Shown here: positions 1 through 7,502 of the stretch, piece after piece | Position numbering within the stretch: the stretch's first letter is position 1 | How the letters are laid out: every line of letters begins with the position of its first letter | DNA from: Planctomycetota bacterium | Lineage (GTDB): Bacteria > Planctomycetota > UBA8108 > JACQVS01 | NCBI GenBank assembly: GCA_016209605.1 | Contig: JACQVS010000153.1 | Coordinates: 1-64,000, forward strand | DNA length: 64,000 bases | Direction of reading: 5' to 3' | The notes under the pieces: model-generated | The model's database searches: none | What the model was told of the DNA's origin: nothing | What the model saw: only the letters and a program-made list of their open reading frames with translations | Position numbers and translations under genes: made by a program

Positions 1-1
1 C

Positions 2-2179
2 TTCACAACCGGACTGCTGATTTTGATTCTTCCATCGCCTCTGTCGTCTGGCACTGAAGCTTATTTCGAAGATCATTTCGATTCTCCGGACCAAAACCCA
101 AACCTGGAGTCTTACTCCCCTTATTTCAAAGTAAGCAATGGCACCATTTTCCGAGAAAGCAATCAAACCTTTGATGACCGGCGTTACCTGCGTACCGTCC
201 TAGCCGACTACAATCAACGAGATTTTGCCTATGAAATCAATTTTACTAACAAAGAGGATATCATATTTATTGGATTGGGCTCAGGGCTTCGTGAAGCGGC
301 TTACAATGTCCCCGTGACCTCCGTCTATTTGAGTATCCACCCCGTGACTATTGACACCGGAGTGTTTTTGTACACCAAGTACGGAGATGTGCCACTTGGT
401 AGGTTGTTCTCCTCTGGACCCCATCGCGCCCTGATTGAAAAGCACGGCAGCTCCATCACTTTTTCTGTAGATGAGAAGTTTAACGGTACCTTCAATCCGG
501 ATATCTCGGTAACATTGCCGGATTTGCAGGATGTAGCTCCCTTTCTAACCGATACAACCTCCCATCTATTTTTTGGAGCGGTTATACCTTTGGAAAAATT
601 CGACGATTTGAAAATTTATTCACCACCTCAAGCTTTTTCGGATTGCAATAATAACCGCACGGATGACGCCGCGGAAATCGCCGCTGGAACGTTGCCAGAT
701 GAAGACACGAACGGCATTCCCGATGAATGCCAGTTGCAAAAAGTATACTTTGAAGACCATTTCGAAAGTTCGTTTCCCAATCCTAGCCTGGAAGGATACA
801 AAAGTTACTTCTCTGTTGCCAAAGGCGTCATTCGCCGCACCGGTTATCTGGCGTTTGATGACCGCCAATACATGCGCACTGTGGCGTCCGATTATAACAT
901 GCGCGATTTCATCTTTGAAATCACTTTCACCACCAAGAATGACATTGTGTTCATTGGAATCGGATTTGGGGAACGCCGTGAAAATGGTTACCATGAGCCG
1001 GCTCTTTCCATGAATTTCCGCGCCCATCCCCTTGTTAATGAGGGATTTGTGGAGGTCACCACCGCCACTGGCGGTGTCAAGGTGGGAAACTTGAAAACCG
1101 CTGGACCCCATCGCGCCCGCATAGAAAAAATCGGCAGCAAAATCACCTTCTCAATCGACGACAGCTACAACGGCAACTTCAAGGCGGATATGTCAGTTGC
1201 ATTTCCGGTGCTGGAAAATGTCGGTCCGTTCCTGAACGATCGCAATAGCCATCTTTTTTTTGGCTGCGTGATCCCGGATGAAATCTTTGATGATTTGCTG
1301 ATCCGGGATCCCGGTCTTCCTGAAACCGACTGTAATCATAACGGAATTAATGACTCGATTGATATTTCAAGCGGCTCCTCAAAAGATCAAAATGGAGACG
1401 CCATTCCCGATGATTGCCAGCTGTTCCAAGGCGCTTTAGCAATTTTGCCTGATAGAATGGGATGCGTCAAAATTGCGCTCAATCATCAGATCGCCATCAA
1501 AGGCGGCGAGATCGGATTGGCGTTCGGCCCATCGTTTCTGATTCCTCAAAGGATCCAAGCCGGCGCGGACCTGCCTGACAGCGCCGAGATTCACTTCAAC
1601 TTCAAGCCCTCGGTCAATTGTACTTCCAGTTCGGGAGTGACAGCCGGAATCACCATCGGCTGGATCAATTCACCGGCGGGAGACGTCGTGATCCCACCAG
1701 GCGCACATGAACTTTTTGAAATTTGCTTTACACCCGCCTTGGATGCCAGCGCCGGAGGAAATTTTCCTCTTAAATTTGTTCGCTGCCTCGGCGTTGCGGA
1801 GGCGCCAGTGCGAAATATTCTCACCGGCCAGAATGGCGAATCGGTCCTCGTGACCACTCAAGATGGAGAGGTGCGTCTCCTCGCCCTGCCCCAGTTTCGG
1901 CGAGGCGACGCCAACGATGATGGCTTATTTGACATCAGCGATGCCATTTCCAGCTTGAGCTGTATGTTTTTGGGAGAACTTTGCCTTGACTGCATGGATG
2001 TCATGGATGTCAATGACGACGGCCACATCGACACAACCGACCCGATCAACTTGCTTTACTGGAGGTTTCTCACCGGTTTGCCCCCGAAGGATCCCTTCCC
2101 CGGATGCGGGCCGGATCCCACCAACGACAATCTCCTCGAATGCCAAACTCCTTTGAGTTGCTCCAAAACCGGCCATTGA
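2..2179 (+). CDS. Secreted two-module dockerin protein, 5'-truncated by window edge
   Basis: The frame is open to the left edge, and the residues before the first possible TTG codon (position 23) are hydrophobic (GLLILILPS), so this is the tail of a signal peptide and the true start lies upstream. Two homologous modules of about 190 residues follow, each opening with YFEDHF and containing a TFDDR/AFDDR stretch; they are probably beta-sandwich modules. Each module ends in a calcium-loop-like segment, DCNNNRTDD...IPDECQ and DCNHNGIND...IPDDCQ. Next comes a beta-rich region of about 140 residues that could be a degenerate cohesin-like fold (weak). A dockerin pair closes the protein (RGDANDDGLFDISDAI and DVNDDGHIDTTDPI), followed by the GPDPTNDNLLEC tail. 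Its function is unknown beyond extracellular binding or display. Its G+C is visibly lower than that of the rest of the window. Confidence 0.85.
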   Translation, partial: FTTGLLILILPSPLSSGTEAYFEDHFDSPDQNPNLESYSPYFKVSNGTIFRESNQTFDDRRYLRTVLADYNQRDFAYEINFTNKEDIIFIGLGSGLREAAYNVPVTSVYLSIHPVTIDTGVFLYTKYGDVPLGRLFSSGPHRALIEKHGSSITFSVDEKFNGTFNPDISVTLPDLQDVAPFLTDTTSHLFFGAVIPLEKFDDLKIYSPPQAFSDCNNNRTDDAAEIAAGTLPDEDTNGIPDECQLQKVYFEDHFESSFPNPSLEGYKSYFSVAKGVIRRTGYLAFDDRQYMRTVASDYNMRDFIFEITFTTKNDIVFIGIGFGERRENGYHEPALSMNFRAHPLVNEGFVEVTTATGGVKVGNLKTAGPHRARIEKIGSKITFSIDDSYNGNFKADMSVAFPVLENVGPFLNDRNSHLFFGCVIPDEIFDDLLIRDPGLPETDCNHNGINDSIDISSGSSKDQNGDAIPDDCQLFQGALAILPDRMGCVKIALNHQIAIKGGEIGLAFGPSFLIPQRIQAGADLPDSAEIHFNFKPSVNCTSSSGVTAGITIGWINSPAGDVVIPPGAHELFEICFTPALDASAGGNFPLKFVRCLGVAEAPVRNILTGQNGESVLVTTQDGEVRLLALPQFRRGDANDDGLFDISDAISSLSCMFLGELCLDCMDVMDVNDDGHIDTTDPINLLYWRFLTGLPPKDPFPGCGPDPTNDNLLECQTPLSCSKTGH

Positions 2180-2234
2180 AAGCATCGTCGATTTCTACCT
2201 CAATCGACAAACCAAAATATCCGCCGAGCGGAAG

Positions 2235-2644
2235 TATTCTTCTGCCGCATGTGGATACCCCCCGAGGACAAGGACCCCATCGTTCTGCACCACCCCACCC
2301 GGAAGACCGTGGGTTTCTTCGGGGCTGTCCGTCTTCGCGATGGCAAGCTCGTCTTCCGCAGAGAGGAACACATGTTCAACGCGGCAACGTTCTTCACGTT
2401 CATGAAGCAGCTTCGGAGCGTCACCGCAGCGGGCAAACGTCGCGTGGTGACCATCTCCGACAACGCGAAGTACCATCATGGTCGTCTTCACAAGGAATGG
2501 CGGGAGCAAATTTCGGGAACGTTCGACCTTGAGTTCTTGCCGCTATACAGCCCGGACATGAACCCCATCGAGAGGGTCTGGAAGCTGACTCGACGTCAGG
2601 CAACGCACAATCGATACTTTCCGACTCTGAACGACATCAATTGA
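2235..2644 (+). pseudogene. IS630-family transposase remnant (C-terminal DDE part)
   Basis: The frame reads MWIPPEDKDPIVLHHPTRK, then ISDNAKYHHG and LPLYSPDMNPIERVWK. These are the second catalytic Asp region and the PDMNPIE Glu motif of the IS630/Tc1-type DDE transposase. The N-terminal helix-turn-helix half and the first catalytic Asp are missing. The C-terminus stops abruptly after FPTLNDIN, earlier than the family norm, so both ends are deleted. No inverted repeats are visible. It abuts a second broken gene on the opposite strand exactly where its own homology ends, so the boundary is a deletion or rearrangement junction. It is not expected to be functional. Confidence 0.8.
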
Positions 2645-2963
2645 GGAAGTCGGTCGGCGGGAAGAAATACGCCACCGCCTGCATGCGGCTCGACTCTCGG
2701 TCGACCGGATCCTTGGCCGAGGGGTCCACCGGCTTCCCCGCCGTCCCCTGCGTGAGCGAGAGTTGCCCGCCGGCCGATCCCCTTGTAGCTCTTCGGGGTT
2801 ATGACATCGAAGGTCAAGGCGGTGCCGTACTTTCGCACGTATATCACATCTTCCTGCAGGTGAACTCGGGAGGATCATCGGCGCGGATGGCGGAAGGAAC
2901 GGCGGCGACAAACGGACACAAGTCAAAGACTCTGGCGGTGAGTGGATCGCCCTTTTCCATCAT
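2641..2963 (-). pseudogene. Frameshifted and truncated gene remnant of unknown function
   Basis: On the minus strand an N-terminal stretch beginning MMEKGDPLTARVFDL runs to ADDPPEF. The good coding sequence then moves to another frame (QEDVIYVRKYGTALTFDVI) and back to the first frame (AGGQLSLTQGTAGKPVDPS, ending FFPPTDFLN). The two compensating frame changes lie near positions 2858 and 2790. The coding sequence ends where the IS630 remnant begins. I do not recognise the family. The assignment rests on protein-like composition across the three pieces, so it is moderate to weak. Confidence 0.45.
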
Positions 2964-2994
2964 GCGTCCCAGTTTGCAAAATTACCATTTTTAT

Positions 2995-3032
2995 TAAAAA
3001 AAGACCCCCTGCAAGTGATTATCGCAGAGGGG
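2995..3032 (-). terminator. Rho-independent terminator of the tRNA-Lys transcript
   Basis: Read on the minus strand, CCCCTCTGC pairs with GCAGGGGG across an 11-nt loop: eight base pairs with a single bulged T. The stem is followed at once by TC and a run of seven T. It begins eight bases after the encoded CCA of the tRNA, as expected for a single-gene tRNA unit. Confidence 0.8.
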
Positions 3033-3039
3033 CTTACAT

Positions 3040-3115
3040 TGGTGCGCCCTGAAGGGATCGAACCTTCGGCCAGCGGATTAAGAATCCGCTGCTCTACCAG
3101 CTGAGCTAAGGGCGC
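3040..3115 (-). tRNA. tRNA-Lys (anticodon CTT)
   Basis: The minus strand folds as a complete cloverleaf. The acceptor stem is GCGCCCT/AGGGCGC, the D arm is GCTC..GAGC with AGCTGGTA, and the anticodon stem GCGGA/TCCGC closes the loop TTCTTAA, giving anticodon CTT, which reads AAG. The variable loop is short, the T arm contains GGTTCGATCC, the discriminator is A, and CCA is encoded at 3040-3042. Total length is 76 nt. Confidence 0.95.
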
Positions 3116-3196
3116 ATTAGATTCCGAATTAAACTATTTAACCCAGACCCACGGAGGTGTCAAGATGCGAAGACATTCAGACGTTCAAAGGCGGCT

Positions 3197-4303
3197 CTAC
3201 TCCTGGCAGTAGTAGGGGTCGCCGGGGGTGGGATCCTGGCCGCTGTCGGGATAGGGGGCTTGGGGTGGAAGAGCGCCCAGGAAAAGATGCTGCAAGAGCC
3301 CGATCGCATCGCCAATGGTCAGCTCGCCGCTGTCATCGACGTCGCCGGCGTCCATGCAGCCGCTGGGCGGATCGCCCAGGAAAAGGAACCTGAGGAGGCC
3401 CACCGCATCGCTCAGGTCGGGTGTGCCGTTGTGGTCAAAATCGCCGCGGATGAACGTGACCGCGGGCGGGATGGGCCGGAAGGCCAGGCTGCGGGCGAGA
3501 CGGATCCCCGGATGGCCAAAGGTCGAAAGGACCGCCCCCGAGGGGCCGATGACCGCCACGGTGCCGGCGGCGTAATTGCTCGCGTAGAGCCGGCCGGCAT
3601 CGTCAAACGCCAGCCCCTGGGGTGCGACGATGGAGCTGGCATCTCGGATGTTCCTCTCGAAATCGCCGTCGAGCGAAAAGACGCCCACAGCGCTGCTCCC
3701 GCCTCCGGACACGAAGAGCTTTTCTTCCCACAGGGCGATCCCCATAGCGCTCGAGAGCCCGCCGCCGGTGAACTCACCCAGGAACTGGAGCTGGGGGTCG
3801 AAGCGGAAGACGCTGCTCTTCATTTGACTGGCGACGAAGAGGTTTCCATGGCCATCGAAGGCGACGCAGTTGGGGCCGTCCAGGCCCGACGCGGTGTAGG
3901 TCTGCTGAAAAATTTCGTCCTTCGAAAACACCACCACCTGGTCGTTGTTGAAGGAGGCGGCGTGGATCGATTGATCGGGGGCAATGGCGATGCCGGTGGG
4001 GCCGGAGAGCTGGGGCGCCGCGAACCGGCGGAGGAAGGCCCCATCCGGCTTGAAGGCGAAGATGTCGTTCGAGTTCTGGCTGGCCACGTACAGCTCGCCG
4101 CGGCGGTTGAAGGCCAGGCCGCGCGGGGAGTTGAGTCCAGGGGCCGTGAAGCTGAAGCGGAAGATCCCCTGCCGGGTGAAGCAAAACACCCGGTTGGCGC
4201 CGGAGCTGGAGAGGTAGAGGTCGCCGGCTGGCGAAGGTGGAAGCGGGAAATCGGCTAAGGCGGCGGCCCGAGCCAGGAGCAAGAGAAAAATCGCAGCTTT
4301 CAT
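3197..4303 (-). CDS. Secreted NHL-type beta-propeller protein with C-terminal dockerin
   Basis: The start is set at 4303 because a perfect Shine-Dalgarno (AAAGGAGGT) lies seven bases upstream and a clean signal peptide ([17 protein letters not shown]) follows; the open frame extends ten codons further upstream without support. Residues about 25-285 hold NHL-like propeller blades ([52 protein letters not shown]). Residues about 288-365 form a dockerin pair ([30 protein letters not shown]) with a [13 protein letters not shown] tail. It is probably a surface binding protein rather than an enzyme, since no catalytic motif is seen. Its start lies 88 bp from that of the divergent beta-helix gene, so the two share a promoter region. 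Confidence 0.88.
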   Translation of the reverse strand: MKAAIFLLLLARAAALADFPLPPSPAGDLYLSSSGANRVFCFTRQGIFRFSFTAPGLNSPRGLAFNRRGELYVASQNSNDIFAFKPDGAFLRRFAAPQLSGPTGIAIAPDQSIHAASFNNDQVVVFSKDEIFQQTYTASGLDGPNCVAFDGHGNLFVASQMKSSVFRFDPQLQFLGEFTGGGLSSAMGIALWEEKLFVSGGGSSAVGVFSLDGDFERNIRDASSIVAPQGLAFDDAGRLYASNYAAGTVAVIGPSGAVLSTFGHPGIRLARSLAFRPIPPAVTFIRGDFDHNGTPDLSDAVGLLRFLFLGDPPSGCMDAGDVDDSGELTIGDAIGLLQHLFLGALPPQAPYPDSGQDPTPGDPYYCQE

Positions 4304-4391
4304 GGCCAGAACCTCCTTTAAAAAATCCGACAACCAGTTATTTTTATCATTTGTAATCGTGTTTTTAAACTTATTTCAGGGAGTAAGCCTC

Positions 4392-7112
4392 ATGACCATC
4401 TCGCCGCTTCGATTCGGCGCGCTCTCGATCCTTTTTTTGACGTTCGCCCCAAGTTCTGGCGCCTTGACCCTGTTCGTCGCCCCCGAGGGGAACGATGCCT
4501 GGTCCGGCCGGCTCGAGAAGCCCAATGCCCAGAAATCCGATGGGCCGCTGGCCTCCCTCGCCGGCGCGAGCGCGGCCGTGCGCCGCTGGAAGGAGAAGGG
4601 GCCCCTGGCCGAGCCGGCGCGCGTCTTCATCGCCGCGGGCGAGTACGCGCTCCGCGAGCCGGTCGTCTTCACGCCCGAGGACAGCGGCACGGCTCGGGCA
4701 CCCATCGCCTACGAGGCCGCCCCCGGCGCCCGGCCGCTCTTTTCCGGCGGCCGCAGGATCGGCGGCTTCAACCCCGCGGCCGGCGGCTTGTGGGTGGCCG
4801 AAATTCCGGAAGCGCGAGCGGGTAAATGGACCTTCGAGCAGCTCTTCGTGAACGGCCGCCGCGCGGTGCGGGCGCGCTCGCCCAACCAGTTCTATCACTA
4901 CATGCTCCGCCGGATCGAGCGCGGCATCGATCCCTTGACCGGCCAGCCGGCCGATCTGGCGAACCGCGCCTTCCAGGCTCGTCCCGAGGATGTGAGGCCC
5001 CTCCAGAGCGTCAAAAATCTGAGCGACGTCACCCTGGTGGCTTACCACTCCTGGGAGGTCTCGCGCCATCGCCTGGCGGCGGTCGATTTCGAGAAAAACA
5101 TCGCCATCACCACCGGCCCGGCCCCCTGGCCGTTTCTCCAGTGGGGGCCGCCGCAGCGCTACCACCTCGAGAACTTCAAGGCGGCCCTCGATGCCCCCGG
5201 CGAGTGGTTCCTCGACCGCGACGGCGCTTTGAGCTATTTCCCCCTCCCCGGAGAGGACATGGCCCGCGCCGAGGTGGTGGCGCCGCTGGTGGAGCAGTTC
5301 GTCATCTTCGCGGGCGATCCCGAGCGCGGCAAATGGGTCGAGCACATCGCCTTGAAGGGGCTGGCCTTCCACCACGGCCAGTACCTCCTGCCGCCGCAAG
5401 GCCACGGCGATGGACAAGCAGCCTACAGCATCCCGGCGGTGGTGCTGGCCGACGGCGCCCGGAACATAAACATCGAAGGCTGCGAGATCGCCCACGCGGG
5501 GATTTACGGGATATGGTTCCGCCGCGGCTGCGAGAACTGCCGCGTGACCCGCTGCCGGCTCGAGGACCTCGGCGCCGGCGGCATCCGCATCGGCGAGGGG
5601 TCGATCCAGCCGAAGCTGGAAAACCGCACCGGCCGCATCGCCATCGACAACAATATCGTCCGCTCCGCCGGCCTCATCTTCATGGGCGCGGTGGGGGTGT
5701 GGATCGGCCACAGCGGCGACAATCAGGTGACCCACAACGACATCTCCGACCTGCGCTACACCGGCGTGTCGGTGGGCTGGCGCTGGGGATACGGCGAGAG
5801 CCTGGCGGTGCGGAACCGGATCGACTTCAACCGCATCCATCACCTCGGCCGGGGCGTCTTGAGCGACCTGGGCGGCGTTTACACCCTCGGGCCGTCGCCG
5901 GGGACGACCGTGAGCAACAACGTCATCCACGACATCTACTCCTACGACCACTACGGCCGCGGCGGGTGGGGGCTTTACAACGATGAGGGGAGCACCGGCA
6001 TCGTCCTCGAAAACAATCTCGTCTACAACGTCAAGACCGGCACCTATCACCAGCACTACGGCAAGGAGAACCTCATCCGCAACAACATCCTCGCCTTCAG
6101 CATGGACGGGCAGCTGCAGCGCTCGCGCGTCGAGGAGCATCTCTCCTTCACCTTCGAGAACAACCTGGTTTACTGGAAGGGCGGGCGGCTCTTCCACGGC
6201 TCCTGGAAGGACGCCAACATCCGGCTGCGCCGCAATCTCTACTTCAACGCCGCCGGCGAGCCGGTGACTTTCGAGGAGATGAGCCTCGAGGAGTGGCAGG
6301 TGAGCGGCAAGGACGAGGGCTCCCTGATCGCCGATCCCCTGTTCGTCGATGCGGCCCGCTCCGACTTCCGCCTCCAGCCCGGCTCGCCGGCCGGAAAGGT
6401 CGGCTTCAAGCCCTTCGATTTCACCCGCGCCGGCCTCTACGGCGACCCGGAGTGGACGGCCCTGCCGGAGCAATTCAAATATCCCCCGGTCGAGTTCGCG
6501 GCGGCGCCGCCTCCGCCTCCGCCCCTCGAGATGCGCGACGGCTTCGAGGATTCCCCTCCCGGCGCGAGGCCGGCCTCGGCGCAGGCCCACGTCGAAGGGA
6601 AGGGGGACGCCGTCGCCGTCACCGAGGAGGCGGCGCGGAGCGGCAAGCGCTCGCTCAAGGTGGCGGACGCGCCGGGCCTGCAGTTCGCCTTCAATCCGCA
6701 CTTTTACTACGTCCCCAACCACCTTGACGGCGTCACCCGCTGCCGCTTCGATCTGCGGGTCGAAGCGGGGGTGGTGATGTTCCACGAGTGGCGCGACTCC
6801 TGGAGCCCTTACCGCGTCGGCCCGAGCTTGTGGGTGCGAAACGGCCGGCTCTCCGTCGCCGGCAAGGAGCTGATGGACCTCCCCGCCGGCGAGTGGTTCC
6901 ACTTTGAAGTCGCGGCCGGCCTGGGCTCCCGGTCGACCGGCGCCTGGGATCTCGAGGTCTCGCAGGACGGCAAGGAGCCGCGGCGCTTCGGCGGCTTGAA
7001 GAGCCCCAGCCCGGACTGGAAGACCATCCAGTGGTTAGGCTTTTCGAGCACGGCGGTCGAGAAGACGGTTTTTTACCTGGACAACATCGAACTCGTGAAC
7101 ACCCCGCCATGA
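4392..7112 (+). CDS. Secreted right-handed parallel beta-helix protein, lyase-like
   Basis: The start at 4392 is chosen for its signal peptide ([18 protein letters not shown]) and the upstream CAGGGAG; the frame is open 30 codons earlier. The opening [19 protein letters not shown] is the usual entry to bacterial parallel beta-helix carbohydrate-active proteins. Residues about 150-640 carry many short turns of the type [29 protein letters not shown] and FENNLVYW, typical of stacked helix coils. Residues about 700-906 form a separate beta-sandwich ([23 protein letters not shown]). Polysaccharide lyase or glycoside hydrolase activity is plausible but unproved, because no catalytic residues can be assigned from sequence alone. 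The stop overlaps the next start (ATGA), so it forms an operon with the symporter remnant, suggesting a former degrade-and-import pair. Confidence 0.85.
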   Translation: MTISPLRFGALSILFLTFAPSSGALTLFVAPEGNDAWSGRLEKPNAQKSDGPLASLAGASAAVRRWKEKGPLAEPARVFIAAGEYALREPVVFTPEDSGTARAPIAYEAAPGARPLFSGGRRIGGFNPAAGGLWVAEIPEARAGKWTFEQLFVNGRRAVRARSPNQFYHYMLRRIERGIDPLTGQPADLANRAFQARPEDVRPLQSVKNLSDVTLVAYHSWEVSRHRLAAVDFEKNIAITTGPAPWPFLQWGPPQRYHLENFKAALDAPGEWFLDRDGALSYFPLPGEDMARAEVVAPLVEQFVIFAGDPERGKWVEHIALKGLAFHHGQYLLPPQGHGDGQAAYSIPAVVLADGARNINIEGCEIAHAGIYGIWFRRGCENCRVTRCRLEDLGAGGIRIGEGSIQPKLENRTGRIAIDNNIVRSAGLIFMGAVGVWIGHSGDNQVTHNDISDLRYTGVSVGWRWGYGESLAVRNRIDFNRIHHLGRGVLSDLGGVYTLGPSPGTTVSNNVIHDIYSYDHYGRGGWGLYNDEGSTGIVLENNLVYNVKTGTYHQHYGKENLIRNNILAFSMDGQLQRSRVEEHLSFTFENNLVYWKGGRLFHGSWKDANIRLRRNLYFNAAGEPVTFEEMSLEEWQVSGKDEGSLIADPLFVDAARSDFRLQPGSPAGKVGFKPFDFTRAGLYGDPEWTALPEQFKYPPVEFAAAPPPPPPLEMRDGFEDSPPGARPASAQAHVEGKGDAVAVTEEAARSGKRSLKVADAPGLQFAFNPHFYYVPNHLDGVTRCRFDLRVEAGVVMFHEWRDSWSPYRVGPSLWVRNGRLSVAGKELMDLPAGEWFHFEVAAGLGSRSTGAWDLEVSQDGKEPRRFGGLKSPSPDWKTIQWLGFSSTAVEKTVFYLDNIELVNTPP

Positions 7113-7472
7113 GCCTCGAGCTTCTGGGAATTTTCATCTACATCTTCCTCCAGCTCCTCATCGGAGTGCTGGTCTCGAAGCGCATCGCCACGCAATCCGA
7201 TTATCTCCTCGCCGGACGCAGCCTCCCACGATCTGGTCGAGCAAGCCTCGTCCTTCGGCAGCGCCGGCCTGTTCATGATCATGGCCTTCGGGCTCTTCAC
7301 CCGCATCGGCCGCAGGGGGAGCGCCTTCGCCGCGCTGCTCGCCGGCACCGGCTCGTGGGCGTGGATGCGCTACGGTATGAACTTCGCGTACCCCTACCTG
7401 GCCTCCCTGGCGGCGGCGCTGGCGGCCTATTTGGGCGTTGCAGTCATCGAAAAATTGAAGGACAATAAGTGA
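7109..7472 (+). pseudogene. Na+/solute symporter (SSS family), internal deletion and frame change
   Basis: The ATG overlaps the beta-helix gene stop as ATGA. The first 40 residues ([20 protein letters not shown], then SDYLLAGRSL) match the first transmembrane helix and the conserved DYLLAGRS motif of sodium/solute symporters. Around position 7225 the sequence jumps to another frame encoding ASHDLVEQASSFGSAGLF, GLFTRIGRRGSAFAALLAG and a last membrane helix, which is the family's C-terminal end. About 350-400 residues of the usual ~500 are missing. It is most simply a deletion derivative and non-functional. Assembly collapse is the alternative. Confidence 0.75.
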
Positions 7473-7502
7473 TGGTTTCTCAGTAATCTGAGGTCGAACA
7501 TC

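Noticed and set aside
2249-2644. Intact small transposase gene
   Set aside because: It lacks the N-terminal DNA-binding half and the first catalytic Asp, and the C-terminus is cut short; called as a remnant.
4371-6902. 843-codon minus-strand frame opposite the beta-helix gene
   Set aside because: Repetitive Val/Asp/Gly/Arg text without recognisable motif; shadow.
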